Positions 27,836 through 36,929 of a stretch of DNA of 64,000 nt are shown here, piece by piece. The stretch is from contig CATQHI010000019.1 of assembly GCA_958295895.1 (NCBI GenBank), positions 1 to 64,000 of the forward strand, written 5' to 3'. Below the pieces are notes generated by a model. That model ran no database searches and was not told the origin of the DNA. It saw only the letters and a program-made list of their open reading frames with translations. Within the stretch, counting starts at the first letter, position 1, and each line of letters begins with the position of its first letter. The stretch is from Saprospiraceae bacterium. GTDB lineage: Bacteria; Bacteroidota; Bacteroidia; Chitinophagales; Saprospiraceae. Made by a program: the position numbers and the translations under genes.

Positions 27836-29257
27836 ATGAGCAAAAAATCTATCTACCTGATCATCGGTCTGATCCTGACCTCCATTGTGGGGCTGATCAT
27901 CCTGCAGCTACGACTCATCCAGACCGGCCTGGAGGTGAACAAGGAGCGCTACGACCGCGCCGTCCAGAGCGTACTCAAGCAGGTGGCCGACGAGGTGGAG
28001 GACAACGAGGAGGCCGAGATCAACCTGACGCTGAATAATGGCTACGCCGGTGGCGTGCCCGGAGGCAGCACCGTATACGGCGAGGTCTATATCGGCAAGC
28101 CTACTTCGGGGCTGCTCTCGGGCCGCACCATCCGCACCTACCCCAACTCGCTGCGCCTACGCGCCCAGTTCGCCAACCGCAACCTGGAGGAACGCATTGA
28201 CCGGGAGGCGATCCAAAAAAAGATGATCAAGGAGCTGAAGAACGCTGGCATCGAGGACGAGCTGGAGTACGGCATCTACGACACTCGCCAGCAGCGCTTC
28301 ATCTCCCGCAACGGCCGCCTGCTCTCGGTGGCCGGCTCCGACACCAGCCGCCACGAGGACCTGATGCACGGTGACTACGTGGTGAGCCTGTTCGACAACG
28401 ATCCCTCCATTCCGGGGGAGATCCGCGCCTACAGCCCCGATAAGGACAGCGTGGTGTACAGCTCGCTCTACGGCAACTTTGCGATCAGCCTGCTCTTCGT
28501 GCTCATCATTCTGGGCTGCTTCGTGTACACCATCTACGTGATCCTGCGGCAGAAGAAGGTCTCGGAGATGAAAACCGACTTCATCAACAACATGACTCAC
28601 GAGTTCAAAACGCCCATCGCGACGATCTCCCTGGCCACGGACAGCATCGTCAGCCCCCGGGTGAGCAACGATCCGGAAAAGGTGCAGCGCTTTGCCCGCA
28701 TCATTAAGCAGGAAAACAAGCGCATGAATGACCAGGTCGAGAAGGTGCTGCAGATGGCCAAGCTCGATAAGTCGCGCCTCAACCTAAACCTCACCGCCGT
28801 AGACCTCAACGCCGTAGTGCAGAGCGCGGTAGAGTACATCTGCCTGCAGGTAGAGCCCCGCGGCGGCACCGTCACGACTGACCTGGCGGCCGAGCCCTCC
28901 GTGGTCGAGGGCGATATGACCCACCTGTCGAGCCTGATCAATAACCTGCTCGACAACGCCAACAAGTACTCGCCCGACCCCCCGGAAATACGCGTCTGTA
29001 CCCGCAACGTGGCCCGGGGGGTGGAGGTCAACGTCACCGACCAAGGACTGGGAATGAGCCGCGAAGCACGAAAAAACATTTTTGACCGTTTTTATCGGGT
29101 GCACACCGGCGATCGCCACGACGTGAAGGGCTTTGGCCTGGGGCTTTCCTACGTCAAGACGATTACGGAGGTACACAACGGCACCATCGAGGTGAAAAGC
29201 GAGCTCGGTAAGGGCAGCAGCTTCATCGTCACCTTCCCCTACCGGCAGCCCGACTGA
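27836..29257 (+). CDS. Sensor histidine kinase (RprX-like)
   Basis: 473 residues. Transmembrane helix 1 (about 6-26), a sensor region with a Glu-rich and a Gly-rich part, helix 2 (about 216-238), then HisKA with MTHEFKTPIATISLATD (His at residue 255), and an HATPase with N-box NNLLDNANKYS, G1 VTDQGLGMS, F-box IFDRFYRV and G2 KGFGLGLSYVK. It autophosphorylates and passes the phosphate to the regulator encoded next; stop and the alternative start of that gene overlap (TGATG). The order resembles the RprX/RprY pairs of Bacteroidota. Confidence 0.92.
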   Translation: MSKKSIYLIIGLILTSIVGLIILQLRLIQTGLEVNKERYDRAVQSVLKQVADEVEDNEEAEINLTLNNGYAGGVPGGSTVYGEVYIGKPTSGLLSGRTIRTYPNSLRLRAQFANRNLEERIDREAIQKKMIKELKNAGIEDELEYGIYDTRQQRFISRNGRLLSVAGSDTSRHEDLMHGDYVVSLFDNDPSIPGEIRAYSPDKDSVVYSSLYGNFAISLLFVLIILGCFVYTIYVILRQKKVSEMKTDFINNMTHEFKTPIATISLATDSIVSPRVSNDPEKVQRFARIIKQENKRMNDQVEKVLQMAKLDKSRLNLNLTAVDLNAVVQSAVEYICLQVEPRGGTVTTDLAAEPSVVEGDMTHLSSLINNLLDNANKYSPDPPEIRVCTRNVARGVEVNVTDQGLGMSREARKNIFDRFYRVHTGDRHDVKGFGLGLSYVKTITEVHNGTIEVKSELGKGSSFIVTFPYRQPD

Positions 29258-29304
29258 TGCCACCCCATACGAAAACTCCCCTACCCGCTACAATCCTACA
29301 ACCC

Positions 29305-30042
29305 ATGAGCGAAACCGCTACCCCCGACGCCAAAATCCTCCTGGTGGAGGACGACCAGAACTTCGGCGATGTCCTGCGCTCATTCCTCGAGGTGCACGAC
29401 TACGACGTCACCCTGGCCCAGGACGGCCTAGCCGGCCTGGAGGCCTACCGCCGCAGCAAGTGGGACCTGTGTATTTTCGACGTCATGATGCCCCGCCTGA
29501 GCGGCTTCGAGCTGGCCAAGAAAGTACGCGAGACGGACTCCCAGACCCCCATCATCTTTCTCACCGCTAAGGCCATGAAGGAAGACGTACTCAACGGCTT
29601 CGAGCTCGGAGCCGATGACTACATCACCAAGCCCTTCAACAGTGAGGAGCTGCTGGCCCGCATGAACGTGATCCTCCGCCGTAGCCAGGTCCCCGTTGAC
29701 CCCAAGGAAGAACAGACCGACTTCGAGTTCGGGCAGTTTCACTTCAACTTTCCGCTACGCATCCTTACCCATACTAGTGACAGGGGCGAAAAAACGAAGG
29801 AAAAGCTCAGCCCGAAGGAAGCACAGCTCATGCAACTCTTCGCCATTCGCAAGAACAACGTCCTGAGCCGCAGCGAGGCCCTGACCAAGATCTGGGGCGA
29901 GGACAACTACTTTACGGCCCGCTCCATGGACGTCTTTGTGACCAAGCTGCGCAAGTACCTCAAGCTCGATTCGGCCATCGAGATCGTCAACATCCACGGC
30001 AACGGCTTTCAACTGCTGGTAACTAGCGAGCAGGAAGGTTAA
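29305..30042 (+). CDS. OmpR-family response regulator (RprY-like)
   Basis: 245 residues. Receiver with acidic pocket LLVEDDQN, phosphoacceptor D59 (CIFDVMMP) and lysine in ITKPFN; then a winged-helix Trans_reg_C domain (FGQFHFNFPLRIL to IVNIHGNGFQLL). An ATG at 29257, overlapping the kinase stop, would add 16 residues (MPPHTKTPLP...); I prefer the family-typical MSETATPDAKILL start but either is possible. It is controlled by the upstream kinase. The operon ends at the terminator at 30208-30235. Confidence 0.92.
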   Translation: MSETATPDAKILLVEDDQNFGDVLRSFLEVHDYDVTLAQDGLAGLEAYRRSKWDLCIFDVMMPRLSGFELAKKVRETDSQTPIIFLTAKAMKEDVLNGFELGADDYITKPFNSEELLARMNVILRRSQVPVDPKEEQTDFEFGQFHFNFPLRILTHTSDRGEKTKEKLSPKEAQLMQLFAIRKNNVLSRSEALTKIWGEDNYFTARSMDVFVTKLRKYLKLDSAIEIVNIHGNGFQLLVTSEQEG

Positions 30043-30207
30043 AGCCCCATCCCCCCATACAATACGGCCCGCCCCGGCGGTTTAAGAGTTCAAGTATCCG
30101 CATAACGGGCGGTTGTCCACCTTTAAGTGGCACTCATCGCCCCGATCGGATGCCCGGCGACGGTCCCCGGCGCCCGATGTTTTAGTTTTTGGGATTATAA
30201 TTTTTGC
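30043..30207 (+). other. Gene-free stretch, possibly a structured 3' UTR or small RNA
   Basis: About 165 nt between the regulator stop and the terminator hairpin. No protein-coding frame. It contains CCACCTTTAAGTGG and a GC-rich block (CATCGCCCCGATCGGATG ... CGGCGCCCGATG) that could pair. No known RNA family is recognised. Confidence 0.3.
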
Positions 30208-30235
30208 GCCGAAGCCACCGTGCTTCGGCTTTTTT
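30208..30235 (+). terminator. Rho-independent terminator after the two-component operon
   Basis: Stem GCCGAAGC / GCTTCGGC with a six-base loop CACCGT, followed by T6. Confidence 0.85.
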
Positions 30236-30277
30236 CGTTGTAGCTGTTTTGTTGCTATGGGCGTTCTCAGCTAGACA

Positions 30278-30446
30278 GGTTCACCACGGAGGAATCAGAG
30301 GGTTGCACAGAGATGCAGCTACGCTGCTGTATTGCCCTCCCGCATCACCGTCAGGTGATGGCCTCTGTTTACCTTTCATCCCGACGGCTCTGTGAAACCT
30401 CTGAGAATCCCTCTGTGGAAGGGCGCAAACCCTTTCTGTGGTGAAC
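30278..30446. repeat. CCACAGAG-type palindromic repeat, copy 2 (long)
   Basis: Left arm GGTTCACCACGGAGG ... AGAGGGTTGCACAGAG, right arm CTCTGTGAAACCTCTG ... CCCTCTGTGG and CTGTGGTGAAC, with internal hairpins (ATCACCGTCAGGTGAT). Ends 45 nt before the PBP4 start. Related to 18127-18190. Confidence 0.7.
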
Positions 30447-30491
30447 TTAAACACTTTGGTAACTCGTCTCGGATTACTTATCCTGTTAGAA

Positions 30492-31827
30492 ATGCCGCGT
30501 ATAATCTTCTTCTTTGCTTTACTCTCCCTTACCCTGGCCCTCCACGCCCAGGCCACCACCCCCCGCGCACAGCTCGACCGCCTCGTAGCCCAGAATCCCG
30601 TCTTCGCCGGTGGCCACACCGGATTCAGCCTCTACGACATCGACCGCGAACAGCCGGTGTACGGCTACCAGGCCGACCACTACTTCGTGCCGGCCAGCAA
30701 CGTCAAGCTGCTTACCTTTTTGGTGGCCCACCGGGTGCTGGGCCAGTCGGTACCGGCCCTGTACTACCAACGCGGGGCGGACCGACTCGACATCTGGGGT
30801 ACGGGCTACCCCCTGCTGCTACACCCCAGTTTTCGGGGATACGATGAGCTCGCCCCCTGGCTACGGCAACAGGTGGTACCGATCGTGCTCCACCAGCCCG
30901 AAGCCGAGACGCCACCGCGCTACGGAGCCGGCTGGAGCTGGGACGACTTCAACTACGGCTACGTGTACGAGCGCACAGCCCTACCGATCTATGGCAACCG
31001 GCTGCACCTGGAGCGCGATCCGGACCCCGGACTTCTGGGTAGCGCGCTGCTGGGCTCCCCGCCGGAAGTAGCCGGTGCCCTGGTCATGGACGCAGACCAG
31101 CCCTACACCATCCGGCGGGGCGAGGAAGAGAACGTCTTTACGGTCAATGAGAATATTTACAAGCTAGGGGATTCGCCCCTCCAACGCGCGCTGCATACGA
31201 GTGGCGACTTTACACTGCGGCAGCTCCGGGAGGCCTTTCCCGCCCTTACGATCGGTGGGCACCTGCGGCCCCGCCCCCCCCCTTAGCCAGCTGAACGTGC
31301 TGAGCGTGGCCCTGCCGGATACGGTGTACCGCCGGCTGCTGCAGGATAGCGATAACTTCCTAGCCGAACAGCTGATCCTACAGGCCGCGGCGGCCCGCTA
31401 CGGTACACTGGACGAGGAGACGCTATTTGAGTACGCTACCGATACACTCTTTGCCGGACTGCGGCTGGGGCGGATGCGGTACGCCGATGGCAGTGGACTG
31501 AGCCGGTATAATTTGGTGACGCCAAACCAGTTCGTGCAGGTAGTGGCGGCACTGGACCGGGAGGTGGGGCGCGAACGCTTACAGTCCCTACTGCCCACCG
31601 GGGGGAAGAACGGTACCCTCAAACGGCGCTTCGACGGGGCGGCCGAGCCCTACGTGTGGGCCAAAACGGGCTCGCTGAGCGGGGTGATGTGTATCTCCGG
31701 ACTGGTACGGACGCGGCGGGGGCGCTACCTGGCCTTCAGTTTCCTACACAATAACGTGATGGGCAGTACCAGCGACTACTACCGCGAGATGGAGCGGGTG
31801 CTGGGCTGGGTGTACGAGGCGCTTTAG
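30492..31827 (+). CDS. D-alanyl-D-alanine carboxypeptidase/endopeptidase, PBP4 type (apparent frameshift)
   Basis: Class C penicillin-binding protein acting on peptidoglycan in the periplasm. Signal peptide (MPRIIFFFALLSLTLALHAQ); catalytic S69-N-V-K72 in PASNVK; the second motif lies in ADGSGLSRYN; KTG in AKTGSLSG. The frame breaks at 31274-31281, a C8 run; taking one C out gives a 444-residue protein reading RPPLSQLNVLSVALP through the break. That run is the end of a copy of the dispersed GC-rich repeat (31259-31282), so the repeat itself sits within the gene, between TIGG and PPLSQL. Confidence 0.85.
31259..31282 (-). repeat. Dispersed GC-rich repeat inside the PBP4 gene
   Basis: On the plus strand GCACCTGCGGCCCCG followed by C8; the long C run coincides with the break in the reading frame. 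Confidence 0.85.
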
Positions 31828-31830
31828 TGG

Positions 31831-31838
31831 CATCTTTG
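31831..31838 (+). promoter_or_regulatory. -7-like box (CATCTTTG) of the ABC-F gene
   Basis: One mismatch to TAnnTTTG, 17 nt before ATG 31856. Confidence 0.35.
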
Positions 31839-31855
31839 CGGGAAATTAGCGTACG

Positions 31856-33727
31856 ATGGTGTACTTGGAACTGGAGCAGGTGTCGAAAATTTACGGAGAA
31901 AAGGTGCTCTTTGACCGGGTCGACCTGCAGGTGGCCCAGTACACGAAGGTGGCCCTGGTGGCCAAGAACGGTACGGGTAAGTCAACCCTGCTGCGGGTAG
32001 CCGCCGGCATCGACCAGCCGGAGGGCGTGGGTTCTAGCGTGTACGTACACAAGGAGGCGCGCATGGCCTACCTACCGCAGGAGCCGGAGTTCGGCGCGAA
32101 CGCCACGGTGATGGACGCCGTATTCGATAGCGACAACGAGGTGGTGCAGGCCGTGCGTGACTACGGGGAGGCGCTGTCGCGAACCGATAGGCCGAAACTG
32201 TTACAGGACGCGCTGAGCCGTATGGACCGCCTGCGGGCCTGGGACATCGAGGCGCGCATCAAGGAGGTACTCAGCAGACTCAATATCGACAACGTCGACC
32301 AGCGGGTGGATACGCTCTCGGGCGGACAGCGCAAGCGGGTGGCTCTGGCCAAACTGATTATCGACGAGCCCGACCTGATCATCCTGGATGAGCCCACCAA
32401 CCACCTGGACCTGGACATGATCGAGTGGCTGGAGGAGTGGCTACAGTCGCCCAACCTGACGCTGCTGATGGTCACCCACGACCGTTACTTCCTGGAGCGG
32501 GTCTGCAACCGCATCATCGAGCTCGATGGCGGTAACGTATACCACTACACCGGCAACTACTCCGACTTCCTGAACAAAAAAGCCAGTCGGGAAGAGACCG
32601 CAAGCGCCGAGCTCGACAAGGACCGCAAGCGCATGAAGCAGGAGCTGGAGTGGGTACGGCGTATGCCCAGCGGACGGGGTACGAAGGCGAAGAGCCGGCT
32701 TACGGCCTTCAGCGAGCTTAAGAATAAGGTGGGCAGCTTCCGTAAAGAAGATGAACTCACCCTAGAAATCAAGGGGCAGCGGCTGGGCAGCAAGATCCTG
32801 GAGGCGCATAACATCTCGAAGTCGTACGGGGAAAAGGAACTGGTCAGAGGCTTCAGCTATAAGTTCCAAAAGGGGGAGCGGGCCGGCATCGTAGGGCGTA
32901 ACGGGGCGGGTAAGTCGACCCTGCTGCACATGCTCACCAAGGAGTTGGAGCCGGATACGGGTAAGGTGGTACACGGCAGCAATACCGTCTTCGGCTACTA
33001 CACCCAGGACGGCATCAACCTGGCCAACGACATGCGGGTAATCGAGGTGGTGCGCGAGATTGCCGAGTTCATCCCCCTGGAAAAGGGCCTGAAGCTGACC
33101 GCCCGCGGCCTGCTGGAGCGCTTCATGTTCAGCTCCAAGCAGCAGCAGGTGTACGTCAGCCAGCTCAGCGGCGGCGAGAAGCGGCGATTGTACTTACTCA
33201 CCGTACTGATGAAGAACCCCAACTTCCTCATCCTCGACGAGCCGACCAACGACCTGGACATCATGACGCTGAACGTGCTGGAGGACTTCCTGCTGGACTT
33301 CCCCGGCTGTGTGCTCATCGTGAGTCACGACCGCTTCTTCCTGGATAAGCTGGCCCACCACCTGTTCATTTTCGAGGGCGAGGGGCAGATCCGCGACTGG
33401 AACGGACTCTACACGGAGTACCGGGAGCAGCGCCGGGAAGAACTGCGCGAAGGCAGTCCCGCCGCCGCCGTACCCGCTACCACGAAGCCAGCGCCTACTC
33501 CCACCACCGAAGACGCCCCCCTGAGTCAGGAACAGCGCAAGGCCATCCGCCGCGTGGAGGGACAGATCGGTAAGCTGGAGGCCCGCAAGGCCGACATCAA
33601 CCGGCAGTTCGCCGACATGGCCGCGCTGACGCCCGAACGAATCGCTGAGCTAGGCCGCGAACTGGCCGAGGTGAACGAGGCCATCGAGGAAAAGGAACTC
33701 GAATGGATGGAGCTAGTGGAGGACTAA
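31856..33727 (+). CDS. ABC-F family ATPase (Uup/EttA-like ribosome-associated factor)
   Basis: 623 residues, two ABC domains and no membrane segment. Domain 1: Walker A VAKNGTGKSTLL, signature LSGGQRKRVALAKL, Walker B LIILDEPTNHLDL. Domain 2: GRNGAGKSTLLHM, LSGGEKRRLYLL, FLILDEPTNDLDI. A linker rich in Lys/Arg joins them, and a C-terminal charged coiled coil (about 560-620) is Uup-like. Proteins of this class act on the ribosome to relieve stalling. It is the last gene before the candidate replication origin. Confidence 0.9.
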   Translation: MVYLELEQVSKIYGEKVLFDRVDLQVAQYTKVALVAKNGTGKSTLLRVAAGIDQPEGVGSSVYVHKEARMAYLPQEPEFGANATVMDAVFDSDNEVVQAVRDYGEALSRTDRPKLLQDALSRMDRLRAWDIEARIKEVLSRLNIDNVDQRVDTLSGGQRKRVALAKLIIDEPDLIILDEPTNHLDLDMIEWLEEWLQSPNLTLLMVTHDRYFLERVCNRIIELDGGNVYHYTGNYSDFLNKKASREETASAELDKDRKRMKQELEWVRRMPSGRGTKAKSRLTAFSELKNKVGSFRKEDELTLEIKGQRLGSKILEAHNISKSYGEKELVRGFSYKFQKGERAGIVGRNGAGKSTLLHMLTKELEPDTGKVVHGSNTVFGYYTQDGINLANDMRVIEVVREIAEFIPLEKGLKLTARGLLERFMFSSKQQQVYVSQLSGGEKRRLYLLTVLMKNPNFLILDEPTNDLDIMTLNVLEDFLLDFPGCVLIVSHDRFFLDKLAHHLFIFEGEGQIRDWNGLYTEYREQRREELREGSPAAAVPATTKPAPTPTTEDAPLSQEQRKAIRRVEGQIGKLEARKADINRQFADMAALTPERIAELGRELAEVNEAIEEKELEWMELVED

Positions 33728-34182
33728 GCCGAACTGGAATGTTTTCCACAGGCCAAATTGAAGTCCTCGTAAAGGCCCTGTAAATTAGGTGGTTACGCAA
33801 ATGCTATTTCCACGGCCAGCCTGTGGATAAGTGTGGGAAAGGGGGCGGTTCTCCACAGGGCGGGGGCCGGAAGTGGTGGAGAAGCCCACTTTATCCACAT
33901 TTCCACAGCTCCTAACATTTGCTCTCCACGCGCTTTCCGCCACGGCGAGGGTCCTTTCCCCAGCGGAGTGTCAAAATACTTCTCCCCGCAGGCTGGGTGC
34001 ACACATTGTGGAAAGTGCCGGCATCCCTTTGTTTTAAGCGGTGTTGTAGTGTGGAGAAGGGGGCCGGTGGCGGTGGAAAGTGAAATGGCAAAGTTTTTTC
34101 ACGCAGTTTTCTCCCGCTTTCCACAGGCCTAATAATGATGATGGGATCTGAATTTTAAAAAAGAATAATAACTATTAAGGAG
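33728..34182. other. Candidate chromosomal replication origin (oriC)
   Basis: A 455-bp stretch with no convincing gene. Perfect DnaA boxes: TGTGGATAA (33822-33830) and TTATCCACA (33891-33899). One-mismatch boxes: TTTTCCACA (33742-33750), TTCTCCACA (33849-33857), TGTGGAGAA (34050-34058). Further near-boxes: TGTGGGAAA (33832-33840), ATTTCCACA overlapping the perfect box (33899-33907), TGTGGAAAG (34007-34015) and CTTTCCACA (34117-34125). The last 50 bp (34131-34182) are AT-rich and could be the unwinding element. Boxes on both strands with an AT-rich end fit a bacterial oriC; dnaA itself is not in the window. Confidence 0.75.
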
Positions 34183-35346
34183 ATGGGAGGACCGGTGCAG
34201 ACAAGCGAAAATTACCCCAACACCCGCCGGGGGGGCCGCTACGCCCGGGCCGTGCGCCTGTGGCTGATCGTGGGCCTGATCATGGTCGTAGGCCAGATCG
34301 TCATCGGCGGCATCACGCGGCTCACCGAGTCGGGGCTCTCGATCACGGAGTGGAAGCCCCTCAGTGGGGCCATGCCGCCGCTTAACGCCGCCGCCTGGCA
34401 GCTGGAGTTCGCGAAATACCAGGCGTCACCGCAGTACGCCAAGGTGTTTGCTGATATCTCGATGGGCGACTTCAAGTTCATCTACTTCTGGGAGTGGTTT
34501 CATCGGCAATGGGCCCGTACCATGGGCCTGGTCTTCGCGGTAGGATTCCTGGTCTTCTGGCGCAGGGGCTACCTCGACCGCCCGCTGATGCGCCGGTTGG
34601 GCGTGGTGGTGCTCCTGGCGGCCCTGGCGGCCAGCTTTGGCTGGATCATGGTGGCCAGCGGACTCATCGACCGTCCCTGGGTCAATGCCTACAAGCTCAC
34701 ACTGCACCTGGCACTGGGCATTACGCTCTTCGGCTACCTACTGTGGGTGACGCTGAAACTTATTCAGCCCCGGCTCGTAGGTTTTCCACAGTCGGGGGTA
34801 GAAAAACTGCGCTGGCCCCTCAATATCCTGCTCGGGGTGCAGCTGCTGCTGGGTGGTGTCATGAGTGGGGCCAAGGCGGCTCTGCCTTATCCCACCTGGC
34901 CGGATATGAACGGTAAATTAATTCCTAACGTCCTCACCGACGCCAGCGCCTGGACGGTGGAAAACTTGGTGAATTACGAGTCCAGTTTGTTCCAGCCTGC
35001 GCTCTTTCAGTTGCTGCACCGTACTACGGCCTATGCGCTGACAATCATGGTGTTATACTTTGTCTACCGCTGCTGGAAGAGCATCCATAGTCACAATCTG
35101 CGCCGGGCTAACACCCTGTTGATAAGCCTGTTGATAACTCAGGTGCTGCTCGGTATCCTGACGGTGACTAACAGTATCGGACAGGTACCCGTGGGCTGGG
35201 GCGTGGCCCACCAGTTTACCGCAATCGCCCTGGTTGCCACGGTGGTATACGTCAACTACCTGTTCCGTCCCGGTCGGGTATTGCGCCCTGTGGAGAAGCC
35301 GGTGGAAAACGGGGTGAAAAAGCCGGTAGATTTAGTTGAGCCGTGA
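34183..35346 (+). CDS. ctaA: Heme A synthase, COX15/CtaA family
   Basis: 387 residues, about eight helices. Characteristic segments: VGQIVIGGITRLTESGLSITEWKPLSG with the EWK loop, FKFIYFWEWFHRQWARTMG with a heme-ligand His, LALHLALGI-type LTLHLALGI, and LLHRTTAYALT and VAHQFTAIALV with the later His ligands. Converts heme O to heme A for the aa3-type terminal oxidase. The tail is Pro/Val/Lys-rich (EKPVENGVKKPVDLV). It runs to the right of the candidate oriC and overlaps the convergent next gene by 15 bp. Confidence 0.9.
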   Translation: MGGPVQTSENYPNTRRGGRYARAVRLWLIVGLIMVVGQIVIGGITRLTESGLSITEWKPLSGAMPPLNAAAWQLEFAKYQASPQYAKVFADISMGDFKFIYFWEWFHRQWARTMGLVFAVGFLVFWRRGYLDRPLMRRLGVVVLLAALAASFGWIMVASGLIDRPWVNAYKLTLHLALGITLFGYLLWVTLKLIQPRLVGFPQSGVEKLRWPLNILLGVQLLLGGVMSGAKAALPYPTWPDMNGKLIPNVLTDASAWTVENLVNYESSLFQPALFQLLHRTTAYALTIMVLYFVYRCWKSIHSHNLRRANTLLISLLITQVLLGILTVTNSIGQVPVGWGVAHQFTAIALVATVVYVNYLFRPGRVLRPVEKPVENGVKKPVDLVEP

Positions 35347-35715
35347 ACGATCGTGGTCCCAGCCCAGCTTGCGGCGCCCCAGGAACTGACCCGTAAGGAA
35401 GATTGCCAGCAGAAAGTGTAGTAGCGCGGCCCGTTGATCGGGGTTATACAGGGTCTGCACCAGGATCATCGCGTAGTGATAGGCCGCCAGCGCCGCGGTA
35501 AGCAGTAGGAATACCCGGGTATCGTCGCGCCGCAGGTAGGCGTAGAGCGAAAGTCCGGCCAGGAACAGGGCGGCCAGTCCGTACATCTTCATCAGCAGCT
35601 CGAAGGTGGGCCCCTCGGAGGTACCGAAGCCGGGCACGAGCTGTCCGACACCGGGGTAGAAGAGGAAAAGCAACCCGATCAGGGCCTCCACGAGGGTATG
35701 CAACAGCAGGATCAT
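35332..35715 (-). CDS. Small integral membrane protein, unrecognised
   Basis: 127 residues with four hydrophobic helices and short loops, ending FLGRRKLGWDHDRSRLN. ATG 35715 (MILLLHTLVEALIGLL) is chosen; the longer frame starts in the intergenic region. I do not recognise the family. It is convergent with the heme A synthase gene and divergent from the NRAMP-like gene. Likely a small membrane protein with no catalytic motif. Confidence 0.6.
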   Translation of the reverse strand: MILLLHTLVEALIGLLFLFYPGVGQLVPGFGTSEGPTFELLMKMYGLAALFLAGLSLYAYLRRDDTRVFLLLTAALAAYHYAMILVQTLYNPDQRAALLHFLLAIFLTGQFLGRRKLGWDHDRSRLN

Positions 35716-35790
35716 AGGGGGGCAACTACCCACCGGGGCCGGGGGTTGCAATTTGTTGTAAACTGTGACCTTTACCAATACGCTAAAGCT

Positions 35791-36927
35791 ATCGCTACAT
35801 CATCCTGGGGCCGGGCGCTGGTCTGGTCGCTCATCGCGGCGGCCTTCATCGGTCCGGGCACGGTAGCCACGGCCACGCGGGCGGGCACGCTGGGCGGGTA
35901 CGGGTACCTACCGGTGGTGGCCCTGGCGGCGCTGGCCGGCTACGTATTCATGGAGATGGCCGCACGGGTGACGATCGTGAGTCAGCGGCCGCTCGGTGAA
36001 CTCTTGCGGGGGCGCAGGTACAGCGGGGTGTTGCCCCCGATCCTCTACCTAGCCGTAGCGTTCGGCTGTGCGGCCTATCAGGCGGGCAACCTACTGGGCG
36101 CCCTGGGGGGGCTGGGCCTGTTGCTGCCCGTGTCACGGTACTGGCTGCTACCCCTGGCGACGGGGGTGGCCGTACTGCTGTGGTGGGGTAGTACCCGGTC
36201 GATCGGCCGGGTGATGACCGTGCTGGTCGTGGGCATGGGGCTGCTGTTCGTGGTCGCCGCGGTACGCATCGCCACCGGCACGGACATAGTCTCGGTGGAT
36301 GGGGGCGGCATCGATACCGGTACGCTGTTGGCCCTCCTCGGTACAACGATCGTGCCCTACAATTTTTTCCTGGCGGCGGGACTGGGTACTGGCGCCGAAC
36401 TACCGGATATGCGGCGGGGGTTAGGGCTATCTTTTGGAGTGGGTGCCCTCATTACGGGCTGTATCGTGGTGGTGGGTAGTGCGGCCGAGAATTTTATTTC
36501 CTTTGGTGACCTCAGCGCGACGCTGCAGGGGGTGCTGGGCGACTACGGCCGGCTGGTGCTCGGGGTGGGGCTCTTTGCCGCGGGCTTTAGTTCGGCGACT
36601 ACCGCTCCTCTGGCCGCTGCGCTGGCCGGGCGGCAGCTGCTCGGCTTCGAAGCGGGCGAAGCGAAGTTTCGGACGACCTGGATCGCGGTGCTCCTCTGCG
36701 GCCTCACCGTGGGGCTCACCGGTTGGAATATGGTGGGGGTGATCGTAGCGGCCCAGGTGATCAATGGCCTGCTACTGCCCTTCATTGCCCTGGTGGTATT
36801 CGTGCTGGCCAATCGGCGCGGCCTGCTGGGGAAGCACACCAATCACTGGTGGCAGAACGTGGTGGGGGTAGCCGTCTTAGCCTTCGTATTCTATAAAGCG
36901 GGGCAGTTCTTCTGGAATCTGCTGTGA
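35791..36927 (+). CDS. NRAMP-family-like divalent metal transporter with altered metal site
   Basis: 378 residues from the start I favour; ten or eleven helices. The region FIGPGTVATATRAGTLGGYG aligns with NRAMP helix 1 but lacks the DPGN metal ligands, and helix 6 reads TIVPYNFFLAAG where MPH is usual, so the substrate may differ from Mn/Fe. No ATG, GTG or TTG lies at the homologous start; the only ATG in frame (35698) overlaps the divergent gene and lies before a TGACCTTTACC promoter-like box. ATC at 35791 gives MATSSWGRALVW. TTG at 35746 is another option. Confidence 0.75.
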   Translation: MATSSWGRALVWSLIAAAFIGPGTVATATRAGTLGGYGYLPVVALAALAGYVFMEMAARVTIVSQRPLGELLRGRRYSGVLPPILYLAVAFGCAAYQAGNLLGALGGLGLLLPVSRYWLLPLATGVAVLLWWGSTRSIGRVMTVLVVGMGLLFVVAAVRIATGTDIVSVDGGGIDTGTLLALLGTTIVPYNFFLAAGLGTGAELPDMRRGLGLSFGVGALITGCIVVVGSAAENFISFGDLSATLQGVLGDYGRLVLGVGLFAAGFSSATTAPLAAALAGRQLLGFEAGEAKFRTTWIAVLLCGLTVGLTGWNMVGVIVAAQVINGLLLPFIALVVFVLANRRGLLGKHTNHWWQNVVGVAVLAFVFYKAGQFFWNLL

Positions 36928-36929
36928 GC

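Noticed and set aside
34785..35310. Further DnaA-box-like TTTTCCACA and TGTGGAGAA inside the heme A synthase gene
   Set aside because: Within coding sequence and isolated; not used to extend oriC.
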